This document shows positions 27,783-37,005 of a stretch of 64,000 nucleotides of DNA, one piece after another (within the stretch, counting starts at the first letter, position 1; every line of letters begins with the position of its first letter). The stretch lies in assembly GCA_036504215.1 (NCBI GenBank), contig DASXVO010000035.1, forward strand, positions 62,001 through 126,000. The letters are read 5' to 3'. The notes below the pieces were generated by a model, which saw nothing but the letters and a program-made list of their open reading frames with translations, did not search any database and was not told the DNA's origin. This DNA comes from Vicinamibacterales bacterium (GTDB taxonomy: Bacteria; Acidobacteriota; Vicinamibacteria; Vicinamibacterales; Fen-181). The position numbers were made by a program, and so were the translations under genes.

Positions 27783-30476
27783 ATGTGGATCCAACGACTG
27801 CTCGCAACGTTTCGCCTCGGCCGCCTCGACCGCGATCTGGACGAGGAGATGCGCTTCCACATCGACATGCGCGCGCAGGCCTACGAGCGTGAGGGCCTGT
27901 CACCAGCGGACGCCCGTCGCAAGGCACTGCGTCGATTCGGCAGCCCCCTGCTGATGCGGGAACGCGTGCGCGACGCGCGCCTCCTGACGTGGCTCGAGAG
28001 CGTGCGGCAGGATCTCTGGCTGGGCCTGCGACTGCTCCGTCGCTCGCCGGCCCTGACGGTCGCGGCCATCCTGTCGCTTGGCCTCGCGATTGGCGGGACG
28101 ACGGGCGTCTTCGCGGTTGGCGACGGCTTGCTGATCCGGCCGCTGCCCGTACAGCGACCCGAGGAACTGGTGGTCCCGCAGTGGCACTCGACCGAGTGGC
28201 CGAAGATCGGGATCTGGGGCTCGAACGACGACGACAACAACTCGTGGTCGTTCTCGTACGCGATGTACGAGCAATTCGCGAAAACGCCAGGGGTCGACCT
28301 GGCTGGCTTCCAGGAGTTGAACAGCGCCATCACCCTGATCCGGGGCGGGGCGGGAACCGCGGATGGCTCGCTCGTGACGGGCAACTTCTTCCGGGTGCTC
28401 GGCGTGACGCCGGCCGTCGGCCGGTTGTTCGTCGACGGGGACAACTCGCTCGCTTCGCCGCCGACGATCGTCCTCAGCCATCGGTTCTGGCAGAAGGTGT
28501 TTGGCAGCGATCCGGGCGCCATCGGCGCCGCCATGCGTGTCAACGGCCAGACGTTCACCGTCGTCGGGGTGGCTCCGAAGCCGTTCTTCGGCATGCAGCC
28601 CGGACGGTGGTCGGACTTTTACGTTCCGGCGTGCTGGATCGCGAAGCTCATGCCGGAGTTCGTCAAGGAATCCCCGCTGACGACCGACCACTTCTGGTGG
28701 CTGCAACTGGTGGGGCGCCCCAAGCCGGGCGCGACGACCGCGGCACTCAAGGCCTCGCTTGGCGCGCAGTTCGCCGCGATGGTCAAGCCGCTCATCACCG
28801 AGCCGAAGCAGCACGCGACGTTCGGACTGCGGACTGGCGATCGGGGATTTGCCTTTCAGAACGCAGACAGCGTGAAGCCGTTTACGATCCTGATGACACT
28901 CGTCGTCCTGGTCCTGCTGATCGCGTGCTCGAACGTCGCCAACCTTCTCCTTGCGCGTGGCGCGGCCCGCCGCAAGGAGGCGGCGATGCGTCTCGCGCTC
29001 GGCGCGGGGCGGCTGCGGCTGGTGCGACAGCACCTCACCGAGAGCCTGATGCTGGCACTCATCAGCGGCGCCGGCGGTTTCCTCTTCGCCCGCTGGTTCG
29101 CCGCCGCGATGCTGTCGCTCGCGCCCGAGAGGTCGGCACTCGTCCTCGACCTCGGGTTCAGTTGGCGGGTTCTGGCCTTCAACCTGGCCGTCGCCGTTGG
29201 CGCCGGGCTCCTGGTCGGCCTCGCTCCGGCCATAGCCTTGTCGCGATCGTCGATTGCCACCGCGCTCCGGGCGGGCACGACGGTGCGGCCGGGCTGGAGA
29301 CAGCGGCTGGGACTGGGCCGACCGCTCGTAGCCGTGCAGATCGCGCTGTCGCTGCTGTTGCTGGTCGTGGCGGGCCTGTTCGTGCGCAGCCTGGGGAATC
29401 TGCAGGCAGTGCCGCTCGGCTTCAATCCCGACGGCATCGTCCTCTTCTCGCTCGATCCGACGTCCGGCGGCTACTCCGATGCGCAAAAGGCCCAGGCGAC
29501 CGAGCGAGTGGCGGCCCGACTGACGCGGCTTCCGAACGTCACCGCGGTGACCTGGTCGACGTTCGCGCTGGTGGACAACATCAGCTGGAACACCACCGTG
29601 CGGGTGGTGGGTCAGCCGGCAGCCAAGCGACCGCCGTGCAACCTGCTCAGCGTCGGCCCGGGGTTTCATCGAACCCTGCAGGTTCCGCTGGTGGCGGGAC
29701 GGACCTTCGACGCGCGCGACGGCGCGACGGCGCCAAGAGTCGCCATTGTCAACCAGTCGTTCGTGGCGAAGTACCTCGGAGGCACGAGGCCGCTCGGCCA
29801 GTCGTTCACGGTCGAACTCGAACGGGACCCCGTTGCGTTCGAGATCGTGGGCGTGGTGCGCGACACCAAGTACGCGCGGCTTCGTCGTCCCGAATCACCC
29901 ATCGCCTTCCTGTCCGACGCGCAGCACGCGCTCCCGATGGGGCCGACCTTTGCGATGAAGGTCACCGGGGATCCGGGACGATTGTCGGCCGACATCACGC
30001 GGGTCGTGCACGAACTGGAGCCGACGCTGCCGGTCACGCGGATCAGGACGTACCGGGAACAGATTGCGCAGCAACTGTCGATGGAACGGAGCCTGTCGAC
30101 GCTATCGTCGGCGTTCGGTGTGGTGGCCCTGCTGCTGGCGGCGGTCGGTCTCTACGGCGTCGTCGCTTTCGCGGTCGCGCGGCGGACGGGAGAGATGGGA
30201 GTCAGGCTGGCACTCGGGGCGAGCCGGGGTGCCGTGTTGCGCCTGGTGCTGCTGGACAGCGCGAAGGTCGTGGTCCCGGGAGCGTGCGTGGGGATGGCTG
30301 CAGCGCTTGCGGCGACCCGGTTCGTCGAGTCGATTCTCTTCGGACTGAAGCCGACCGACCCGGTCACGATCGTGGCTTCGGTGGCGCTGCTGCTGGCGGT
30401 GGCGGGAGTCGCAGCCTACGTCCCGGCGCGTCGTGCAGCCGGGATCAATCCGGTCGAGGCACTGCGCTGCGAATAG
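27783..30476 (+). CDS. ADOP-type MacB/FtsX-like ABC transporter permease
   Basis: An 897-residue permease of the acidobacterial duplicated orphan permease type. A cytoplasmic N-terminal extension (RLDRDLDEEMRFHIDMRAQA, about residues 12-75) is followed by two copies of a MacB periplasmic-core plus FtsX permease unit: first TM near residues 92-114, central FtsX helices from about 360 (FTILMTLVVLVLLIACSNVA, LLLARGAARRKEAAMRLALG), a second core, and C-terminal helices ending YVPARRAAGINPVEALRCE. No ATPase gene is next to it, as usual for ADOPs. It is 7 nt behind padR and probably co-transcribed. Substrate unknown. Confidence 0.92.
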   Translation: MWIQRLLATFRLGRLDRDLDEEMRFHIDMRAQAYEREGLSPADARRKALRRFGSPLLMRERVRDARLLTWLESVRQDLWLGLRLLRRSPALTVAAILSLGLAIGGTTGVFAVGDGLLIRPLPVQRPEELVVPQWHSTEWPKIGIWGSNDDDNNSWSFSYAMYEQFAKTPGVDLAGFQELNSAITLIRGGAGTADGSLVTGNFFRVLGVTPAVGRLFVDGDNSLASPPTIVLSHRFWQKVFGSDPGAIGAAMRVNGQTFTVVGVAPKPFFGMQPGRWSDFYVPACWIAKLMPEFVKESPLTTDHFWWLQLVGRPKPGATTAALKASLGAQFAAMVKPLITEPKQHATFGLRTGDRGFAFQNADSVKPFTILMTLVVLVLLIACSNVANLLLARGAARRKEAAMRLALGAGRLRLVRQHLTESLMLALISGAGGFLFARWFAAAMLSLAPERSALVLDLGFSWRVLAFNLAVAVGAGLLVGLAPAIALSRSSIATALRAGTTVRPGWRQRLGLGRPLVAVQIALSLLLLVVAGLFVRSLGNLQAVPLGFNPDGIVLFSLDPTSGGYSDAQKAQATERVAARLTRLPNVTAVTWSTFALVDNISWNTTVRVVGQPAAKRPPCNLLSVGPGFHRTLQVPLVAGRTFDARDGATAPRVAIVNQSFVAKYLGGTRPLGQSFTVELERDPVAFEIVGVVRDTKYARLRRPESPIAFLSDAQHALPMGPTFAMKVTGDPGRLSADITRVVHELEPTLPVTRIRTYREQIAQQLSMERSLSTLSSAFGVVALLLAAVGLYGVVAFAVARRTGEMGVRLALGASRGAVLRLVLLDSAKVVVPGACVGMAAALAATRFVESILFGLKPTDPVTIVASVALLLAVAGVAAYVPARRAAGINPVEALRCE

Positions 30477-30535
30477 CCTATGTTTCGCTGTATGTTCTCC
30501 TTTCGATCATCCCGAACGCCGGCCAATCTCTGACC

Positions 30536-30541
30536 TATACT
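30536..30541 (+). promoter_or_regulatory. Possible -10 box for a leaderless PKS transcript
   Basis: TATACT lies 5 bp before the PKS ATG (30547). With the usual 6-8 bp from -10 to +1, transcription would begin at or next to the ATG, and no Shine-Dalgarno sequence is present upstream. The -35 region is weak, so this is tentative. Confidence 0.35.
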
Positions 30542-30546
30542 GGGAT

Positions 30547-31656
30547 ATGCCCCCCAGTTCCCGCCCTGGCGGCCTTGCGGCCTCAGGAACACCGGTGTCC
30601 CTCATTGCGGTCGGGACCGCGCTGCCTCCACACTGCATCTCCCAACGAGACGCGCTCGCCTGGGGGCTCGATCACGTGCAGCTCAGCGACGAGGCCCGGG
30701 CTCTCTATACGCGGGTCATGGCCGACGAGGGGATCCGGACGCGACATTTCGCGTTCGACGATCTCAGCGATCTGCTCGACACCGACCACGAGCGGGTGCT
30801 CGCGCGCTTCGAGCGGTGGGCGACGCGGCTGTCTACCGCAGCCCTGTCCGGCGCTCTCGCCAAGGCGGCGCTGAAGCCGACAGACGTCGACTTCCTTGCA
30901 GCCACCACGTGCACGGGGTATCTCTGCCCGGGCCTGAGTTCCTACATCATCGAGCAGGCCGGCCTGCGTGCCGATGTCCGGTGCGCCGATCTGACCGGCA
31001 TGGGATGCGGCGCCGCGGTCCCGGCGCTCGAGCGCGCGTGCGAGTTCCTGGCGGCGCACCCGGCCGCGACGGCCGCGGTCGTCTCCACCGAGATCTGCAG
31101 CGCCGCGGTGTTTCTCGGCAACGAGCCCGAGCTGGTGATCTCGAACGCGATCTTCGGCGACGGCTCGGCGGCGGCGATTCTACGGCGCGCCGATCGAGGG
31201 ACGCGGTCCGGCGACGAGCGGCGGCCGAGGTTCGTGGGATTCCGTTCGCTGACCTTGCCGGCGTGGCGTGAGGCGCTGCGGTTCAGGACCGAAGGCGGGC
31301 ACCTTCGCAACGTCCTCAGCCGGGACGTGCCGATCCGCGCCGGCCGCGCGTGCCGACGTCTGGTTGGAGAACTGCTGGCCGAACACGACACGGCGCCTGA
31401 GACCGTGGCGCACTGGATGGTGCACGCGGGCGGCCGCCTCGTGCTCGATGCGATCGAGCGAGCCCTCGAACTGCCGGTCGACGCGCTGGATGCCGCTCGC
31501 GCCGTGATGCGCACGTCGGGCAACCTGTCGTCCCCCTCGGTGCTGTTCGTGCTCGACGAAGAACAGCGGCGCCATCCTCCACAGAACGGCGACCTCGGCG
31601 TCATCTGCGCCTTCGGTGCAGGCTTTGCCGCGCACGCGGCGCTTGTCGAGTACTGA
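30547..31656 (+). CDS. Type III polyketide synthase (chalcone/stilbene synthase family)
   Basis: A 369-residue homodimeric-type ketosynthase that condenses a starter acyl-CoA with malonyl-CoA. The catalytic triad is intact: C154 in DLTGMGCGAAVPALERA, H293 in WMVHAGGRLVLDA and N326 in RTSGNLSSPSVLFVL. The spacings (139 and 33 residues) equal those of plant chalcone synthase Cys164-His303-Asn336. The usual HPGG is HAGG. FGDGSAAAIL is also present. The ATG at 30547 is chosen because the upstream frame overlaps the permease gene. Two coupled genes follow (methyltransferase, flavoprotein), so the product is probably a methylated and oxidised alkylresorcinol/quinone or pyrone; the exact product cannot be told from sequence. 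Confidence 0.93.
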   Translation: MPPSSRPGGLAASGTPVSLIAVGTALPPHCISQRDALAWGLDHVQLSDEARALYTRVMADEGIRTRHFAFDDLSDLLDTDHERVLARFERWATRLSTAALSGALAKAALKPTDVDFLAATTCTGYLCPGLSSYIIEQAGLRADVRCADLTGMGCGAAVPALERACEFLAAHPAATAAVVSTEICSAAVFLGNEPELVISNAIFGDGSAAAILRRADRGTRSGDERRPRFVGFRSLTLPAWREALRFRTEGGHLRNVLSRDVPIRAGRACRRLVGELLAEHDTAPETVAHWMVHAGGRLVLDAIERALELPVDALDAARAVMRTSGNLSSPSVLFVLDEEQRRHPPQNGDLGVICAFGAGFAAHAALVEY

Positions 31657-32412
31657 ATGTCCGGGGCGCGGTTCGATCAGTTCGTCCGGCGTCGTCTCGA
31701 CCTCGTCGCGCGGGCCACTGGCGAAGAACTCATGGACTCGAACCAGTGGCCGGCGCCCGTGGTCCGGAAGACGCTCCGTTTCCTGGAACTCACGAACCGC
31801 TGCTTTGGTGGCGCCGCGGTCGTTCTCCGGCGGTTCGTCTCATGGCACGGGCAGCGCGCATTTACCGCCTCCCTTCGAATCCTCGACGTCGGGACCGGTG
31901 GCGCCGACGTACCGGTCGCGCTGATCAACTGGGCACGCCCCCTCGGTCTCGACCTGCGGGTGACGGCCATTGACAGTGCCCCGGACATCGTCGAGGCCGC
32001 TCGCGCGCGGGTGAGCCGCGTTCCTGAGATCACCGTCGAACGATGCAGTCTCTTCGACCTCGCGGCGAGCGGGCGCCGGTTCGACATCGTCGTCGCGTCC
32101 CTGTTCCTCCATCACGTGCCGCCGTCGCGCACCCCGGACGCGCTCCGTGCAATCGATCGGCTGGCCGTGCGGGGCGTCATCATCAGCGACCTCATGCGAT
32201 CGCCCGTGGCGCTCGTCGCCGTCGGAGCGCTGGCCCTCGTCGCGGGCAACCACGTCGTCCGACACGATGGCCCCCTGTCGGTTCGGCGTGCGTTCACCGT
32301 GGACGAACTCGAACAGCTGGCGTCCAACACGGGGCTTACGTATCTGGCGGCCGAACGCGAGGGTCCGTTCCGCGTCAGCCTTTCGGGACAGAAGGATCTG
32401 CTCCGTGCGTGA
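31657..32412 (+). CDS. Class I SAM-dependent methyltransferase of the PKS cluster
   Basis: A 251-residue methyltransferase with motif I LRILDVGTGGADVPVAL, the acidic strand-2 end VTAIDSAPDIVEAARARV, and a post-motif FDIVVASLFLHHVPPSRTPD. The C-terminal part has a hydrophobic stretch (VALVAVGALALVAGNHVV) that may contact a lipid substrate or membrane. The ATG follows the PKS stop immediately (TGAATG), and the next gene begins inside its 3' end, so the three genes are coupled. It likely O- or C-methylates the polyketide. Confidence 0.88.
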   Translation: MSGARFDQFVRRRLDLVARATGEELMDSNQWPAPVVRKTLRFLELTNRCFGGAAVVLRRFVSWHGQRAFTASLRILDVGTGGADVPVALINWARPLGLDLRVTAIDSAPDIVEAARARVSRVPEITVERCSLFDLAASGRRFDIVVASLFLHHVPPSRTPDALRAIDRLAVRGVIISDLMRSPVALVAVGALALVAGNHVVRHDGPLSVRRAFTVDELEQLASNTGLTYLAAEREGPFRVSLSGQKDLLRA

Positions 32413-33511
32413 GGTGCTCGTCGTCGGCGCCGGCCCCGCTGGACTGAGCGCCGGTCTCGCGCTGCTCCGCGCGGGGTGTGCCGCCACCATCATCGAGCAG
32501 CACGCGTCGCCGCCGCCTCGCGTGTGTGGCGCGTTCATCAATCCCGAGGGGACGCGGCATCTCGCGTCGCTGCAGGTGTTGGAGGATGTGGTGGCGGCAG
32601 GGGCCGTGCCGGTGACCGCGGCTCGTGTGACCTCGCCGAACGGCCGCGAGGCGGTCGTGCCAATTGTCCGCGGCGGTCTTGGTGGCCTCGCGGTGCCGCG
32701 TCCGGTGCTCGAGCAGACACTCGCCGAAGCGTTCATTCGTCGCGGCGGCGCGATTCGCTGGAACGCCCGGGCGACGGCCGCGCGCCGCGTCTCGGTGGGC
32801 TGGCGACTGACGTGGCGCGAACAGGGGAGTGAACGGGAGCTCGACGGCGCGTGTCTTGTCGTCGCCGACGGGCGGTATTCGTCGCTCTCCGGGCGCCCGC
32901 GCGCGAGACCCGTCGCCGGGTGGTTTGGCTGGAATGCGCTATTCAACGGAGTGCCAGCCGCCCCTGGCACTCTCTCGCTGCACTTCTACCGGTCCGGCTA
33001 CGTTGGCGTTCTGACGTTCGCCGACGGCTCGACGAACGTTTGCGGACTGACGTGTGACCGCATGGTCGGAGCGACGGGGTGGGATGAGGTTTACGCGGCC
33101 GCCATCGACAGGCAGCGGGTGCTTGCACGGTTGCTGAGTGGAGCGCGGCGCGTCACGCCATTTCGCGGTGTTGGTCCCTTGCCGTTCTCGCGCGCGATGT
33201 GGCCTTCCGCCGGACGTGTGCTCGCGGGGGATGCCGCGGCGGTCGGCGATCCGTATCTGGGAGAGGGTATCAGCCGCGCGCTCGGAACCGGACCGGCGTT
33301 GCTGCCGAGCCTCGCTGCCTGGGCCGATCATCCTGACGCCGACGCCATCGCTGCGTCGTATTCACGGGAGTGGCGTGCGCGCTACCGGGCGAGGCTGCGG
33401 CTCGGCGGTGTGTCCCGCGCCGTGCTCGCACGGCCACGTCTGCTCTCGGCCGTTCTTGCGCTGGCGCGCCCGAGCGTGCTCCGCGTGCTGCTGTCGGTCG
33501 CGCACCGATAG
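32405..33511 (+). CDS. FAD-dependent oxidoreductase (geranylgeranyl-reductase/PHBH-like) of the PKS cluster
   Basis: A 368-residue flavoprotein with the N-terminal dinucleotide motif VLVVGAGPAGLSAGLALLRA, the early CGAFINPEG segment, and the second FAD motif AGRVLAGDAAAVGDPYLGEG (GD). The starting GTG at 32405 is inferred because the fold begins at once and no ATG fits; it overlaps the methyltransferase gene by 8 nt. In alkylresorcinol pathways such as Streptomyces srsABC a type III PKS, a methyltransferase and a flavin hydroxylase act in sequence to give alkylquinones, and the same order occurs here. A reductase role on unsaturated side chains is the alternative. Confidence 0.88.
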   Translation: MREVLVVGAGPAGLSAGLALLRAGCAATIIEQHASPPPRVCGAFINPEGTRHLASLQVLEDVVAAGAVPVTAARVTSPNGREAVVPIVRGGLGGLAVPRPVLEQTLAEAFIRRGGAIRWNARATAARRVSVGWRLTWREQGSERELDGACLVVADGRYSSLSGRPRARPVAGWFGWNALFNGVPAAPGTLSLHFYRSGYVGVLTFADGSTNVCGLTCDRMVGATGWDEVYAAAIDRQRVLARLLSGARRVTPFRGVGPLPFSRAMWPSAGRVLAGDAAAVGDPYLGEGISRALGTGPALLPSLAAWADHPDADAIAASYSREWRARYRARLRLGGVSRAVLARPRLLSAVLALARPSVLRVLLSVAHR

Positions 33512-33524
33512 ACCACGGGGCAGG

Positions 33525-33590
33525 GAGTGCCCGCGGGCCTCCCGCCTTCGCCGTACGGCTGCGGCCGGGCAAGCCGTGCCCGCGGCACTC
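33525..33590. terminator. Inverted repeat between convergent genes
   Basis: GAGTGCCCGCGGGC (33525-33538) pairs, with one bulge, with GCCCGCGGCACTC (33578-33590). It separates the PKS operon from the convergent barrel gene and its right arm overlaps that gene's stop codon. There is no T-run; it may be a bidirectional transcription barrier or a decayed intergenic repeat. Confidence 0.5.
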
Positions 33591-34164
33591 AATGGAAGTA
33601 GACGATTACCCCGACGGTGCTTCTCGTGCCCCACGTGTGTGCGCTGCCGTCGGACCCGATGACGTAGGCTGTCGTGGAGGCGAACGACGATGTCTGGCGT
33701 CCGTACGAGAATCCAACCTCTCCGAACACGCTGAACCGCTTGGCCAGCAAGTACTGCGCGCCGAACGATCCCGTTGCCGAGTAGGTCGCCCCCGTATTCT
33801 CCGATTCGGAGGCGGGCGGTCCCTGCCCCGCCGAGGTCGAATTCGATCTCACGTACGAGAACCTCGGGCTCACATACGTTCGCAGGCCGTCCTTCCTGGC
33901 GACGTAGAACAGCGCCGAGACGGCGAATCCGGCCGTCCAGGAACTGTTGTTCGAGGAGACTCTGGTGGCGGATGTCACGTCGCCCGACGATCCCGAGAGG
34001 GTGATCTCCGGTCGTATCGCGACGCGATCGGATGCCTGCCACTGCAGGCCAACGGCGGCGGGATATCCCATCACCAGGCCGACCTGGCCCTCCTCCTGCG
34101 CGGCGGCGGGCGCACTTCCGATGAACACAACCAGCAGTGTAGCGGCGATGAGACGGGCGATCAT
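33589..34164 (-). CDS. Outer-membrane beta-barrel protein
   Basis: A 191-residue protein with a signal peptide (MIARLIAATLLVVFIGSAPAAAQ) and about eight alternating-hydrophobic strands (for example VAIRPEITLSG, WTAGFAVSALFYVA, GLRTYVSPRFSYVRS, FSVFGEVGFSYGRQ), ending in GVIVYFH with a near-terminal aromatic as in barrel proteins recognised by BamA. The size fits an 8-stranded OmpX/OmpA-like barrel. No enzymatic motif. It is convergent with the PKS operon and lies downstream of the second ADOP permease. Confidence 0.8.
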   Translation of the reverse strand: MIARLIAATLLVVFIGSAPAAAQEEGQVGLVMGYPAAVGLQWQASDRVAIRPEITLSGSSGDVTSATRVSSNNSSWTAGFAVSALFYVARKDGLRTYVSPRFSYVRSNSTSAGQGPPASESENTGATYSATGSFGAQYLLAKRFSVFGEVGFSYGRQTSSFASTTAYVIGSDGSAHTWGTRSTVGVIVYFH

Positions 34165-34298
34165 GGCAGAGTCCCTTTCGTCCAGGCGGCGCTTGCTGGA
34201 GTATACGACGCCCGTACATCGTGCGCTTCACGCGATCGTCGAATGGTGTGCAAGCCTCGCAATCTGGCGTCTGGTGACGCGCCCCCCAGGACTCGTCG

Positions 34299-36710
34299 TC
34301 ACTCGTACCGCAACGCGACCAACGGCTCGATCCGGCTCGCCGTTCGGGCCGGAATGTAGGTTGCCAGGGCCGCCGTCGCCATGAGGACGACGATCATGCC
34401 GCCGAACGTGACCGGGTCGAACGGACTGACGTGGTAGAGCTGATTGGCCAGCAGCGCGCTAATCACGGCCGCACCGGCGGCGCCCGCGGCGATGCCGGCG
34501 CCGGCCAGGCCAAGCCCCTGGCCGAGCACCAGCTTCAGGACCGATGCCCGATCGGCACCGAGGGCCATCCGGAGTCCGATCTCCTGCGTTCGACGCGCAA
34601 CCGCGTAGCTGACGACCCCGTACAGACCCAGCGCGGCCATCAGCAGCGCGACCAGGGCAAAGGCGATCAGCACGCGAACGACGAAACGCCGCGGCGCCAG
34701 CGACTCGTTCACGCGCTCGCTCATCGTGGCCGCCCGCTGCACGGCCAGCGTCGGTGCCAGGCCTCGGACGGCCGACTCGACGATGGCGGTCGATTCCGGG
34801 GCGCCGTCCTTCAGGCGCACGACGAGCCACGCACCCAGACGGGGCCGCTGGTACAGGCATTGGTAGAACGTCCCCTTGTCGGTCTCTCCCACCAGCGTCG
34901 AGTGCAGCACGTGTCCCACGACGCCCACGATCGTCATCCATTTCTCGCCGTTCCGAATGCGACGACCGATCGGATCCTGACCGGGCCAGTAGCGACGGGC
35001 CAGGTTCTCATCGATCACCGTGACGAACTCGGTGCCGATTCGATCGTCGTCGGTGAACACGCGGCCCGTGCGCACCGGGATCCCGAGAGCGGTGAAGTAC
35101 TCGGGAGAAACGACGCGCGTTCGACCGTGCGGTCCCGGGTCGCCCGGCGGCCGCGTCTCGCCTTCGATCGAGAAGGACGAGGACGAATCGCCGCTGTTGA
35201 AGGGCAGCGGCGTCCCCGCGCCGGCCGTGAGCACCGACGGCGACTGGCGGATCCGGTCGATGAGCGCCCGGAAGAACGCCGCGCGCTCCTCGGGCGCGGC
35301 GTAGCGCTTCTCCGGGAGCGACACTCCGCCCAGGACCACGCCCCGGGTCACGAATCCAGGATCGATGTGCTGGATCTGAATGAGACTCCGGATCAGGAGT
35401 GCGGCGCCGACGAGCAGGATCATCGCGAGCGACGTCTCTGCCACGACGAGCACCGACCGGAGCCGGCCGCGCCCGCCGGTCGACGTGCGCGACGAGCCCT
35501 TCAACTGCTCGGCGGCGGCTACTTGCGTGACCTGCCAGGCCGGCGCCAGCGCGAAGAGGAACGCGGCCACGACGGCCGTGACGGCGGCGAATCCGAGCAC
35601 GCGAAGATCGACGGACGCCTGCAGGCCGACGACGGAGCCCTTTGGCGCCACGGCGAGCAGAACCCGCATGACGATGGACGCGAGCAGGATTCCCAGCGCG
35701 GTGCCCGCGATCGAGAGCACCAGACATTCGGCGACGGTATGGCGGAGCAGTTGCCAGCGCCCGGCACCGAGGGCCACCCGGACGGCGATCTCCCGGCTCC
35801 GGCCCGTCGTGCGCGCCAGCATCAGTCCGGCGATGTTGGCGCAGGCAATGAGGAGAACGAACCCCACGGCGCCGAGCAGGACCAGCATCGGCTGCCTGGT
35901 GTCGCCCGCGGTGAAATCGGTGAACGCGATCGCGAACATGCCCCAGCGCGATCCCTTTGCAAAGGCGGCGTTCTCGTCGGTTCCGCCCTTGAGGCGGTCC
36001 GCGACCGTCCGGACCCTCGCATCTGCTGTGGCGAGCGACACGCCCGGCCTGCTCCGGGCGACAGCGAACAGGTGCTCATTGAATCGGTAGTCCTCGGTGA
36101 ATTCCGCTGCCGGCAGCGCCAGCGGCACCCAGGCGTCCACTTCCTGCGGCCAGCGGAAGCCCTCCGGCATCACGCCGACGATCTTCGTCGACCGTTCATC
36201 GAGTGTGACTGTGCGGCCGACCACGCTCGCGTCACCCCCGAAGATCCGAACCCAGGCGGCATGCGACAGCACGACGACCGGGGTGGCATTGGGCAGGTCC
36301 TCCTCGGCGACGAATGCGCGTCCCAGCGCCGGGCGGACCTTGAACACATCGAACCATTCGAGCGACACCTTGGCAGCCTGCAGGATCTTCGACTCACCGG
36401 CACCCGAGTAGATCAGCTCGGCCGGCTCCATCGCTGCCGTGTGCTCGAAGACATCGCGGCTGGCCTTCACGTCCCGAAAATCCGGGCCCGAAAGGCCGAT
36501 ACTCGCCAGGTTGAGCTTGGCATACATCGCCCGGACCGCCACGACGCGCGATGGGTCCGATACCCCGGGCGGAGCCAGCAGTGTCTGGTTGATCAGGCCG
36601 AAGATCGCCGAGTTGGCTCCAATGCCGAGCGCGAGCACGGCCACGACGGTGACGCTGAACACGGGATTCGCACCCAGTGCGCGTAGCGCGATTCGCAGGT
36701 CGGCAGCCAT
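34299..36710 (-). CDS. ADOP-type MacB/FtsX-like ABC transporter permease (short form)
   Basis: An 803-residue duplicated permease like the one at 27783, but starting directly at the first membrane helix (LRIALRALGANPVFSVTVVA) and lacking the ~80-residue cytoplasmic N-terminal extension. It has MacB core segments (FDVFKVRPALGRAFVAEEDL), FtsX helices (LLGAVGFVLLIACANIAGLM, LARTTGRSREIAVRVALGAG), a second unit, and the end YIPARTASRIEPLVALRYE. No PadR or ATPase gene adjoins it; upstream lies a repeat array. Substrate unknown. Confidence 0.92.
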   Translation of the reverse strand: MAADLRIALRALGANPVFSVTVVAVLALGIGANSAIFGLINQTLLAPPGVSDPSRVVAVRAMYAKLNLASIGLSGPDFRDVKASRDVFEHTAAMEPAELIYSGAGESKILQAAKVSLEWFDVFKVRPALGRAFVAEEDLPNATPVVVLSHAAWVRIFGGDASVVGRTVTLDERSTKIVGVMPEGFRWPQEVDAWVPLALPAAEFTEDYRFNEHLFAVARSRPGVSLATADARVRTVADRLKGGTDENAAFAKGSRWGMFAIAFTDFTAGDTRQPMLVLLGAVGFVLLIACANIAGLMLARTTGRSREIAVRVALGAGRWQLLRHTVAECLVLSIAGTALGILLASIVMRVLLAVAPKGSVVGLQASVDLRVLGFAAVTAVVAAFLFALAPAWQVTQVAAAEQLKGSSRTSTGGRGRLRSVLVVAETSLAMILLVGAALLIRSLIQIQHIDPGFVTRGVVLGGVSLPEKRYAAPEERAAFFRALIDRIRQSPSVLTAGAGTPLPFNSGDSSSSFSIEGETRPPGDPGPHGRTRVVSPEYFTALGIPVRTGRVFTDDDRIGTEFVTVIDENLARRYWPGQDPIGRRIRNGEKWMTIVGVVGHVLHSTLVGETDKGTFYQCLYQRPRLGAWLVVRLKDGAPESTAIVESAVRGLAPTLAVQRAATMSERVNESLAPRRFVVRVLIAFALVALLMAALGLYGVVSYAVARRTQEIGLRMALGADRASVLKLVLGQGLGLAGAGIAAGAAGAAVISALLANQLYHVSPFDPVTFGGMIVVLMATAALATYIPARTASRIEPLVALRYE

Positions 36711-36736
36711 TGGTCCTCCAGCGAGCGGGCGTCACT

Positions 36737-36917
36737 GAGTGGCCCGAGCGTCCCGCAGTATTGAATGGCCCGAGCGTCCCGCAGTGCTGAGTGGCCCGGA
36801 CGCCCCGCAGTGCTGAGTGGCACACGTCCCGCAGTGCTGGGTGGCCCGAGCGCCCCGCAGTACTGAGTGGCACGGGCGTCCCGCAGTGCTGAGTGGCACG
36901 GGCGTCCCGCCCGTGAG
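36737..36917. repeat. Seven tandem ~26-bp TGAGTGGCCCGAGCGTCCCGC units
   Basis: Units start TGAGTGGC and end CCCGCAGTGC; one is 24 bp and the last changes to CCCGCCCGTGAG, restoring a perfect CACGGGCG/CGCCCGTG-type stem. The same core occurs at 22502-22591 and 44032-44091. The array lies between the start of the second ADOP permease and the end of the GH31 gene; the rest of that 295-bp gap shows no gene. Confidence 0.88.
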
Positions 36918-37005
36918 ACAGCCGGCACCGTGCGCGTCAGTACAGGGTGGTGCCCACTCATTGGACGGTTCCCGCGTGCGGATCGTTTGCGACCGGCCGC
37001 CTGTT

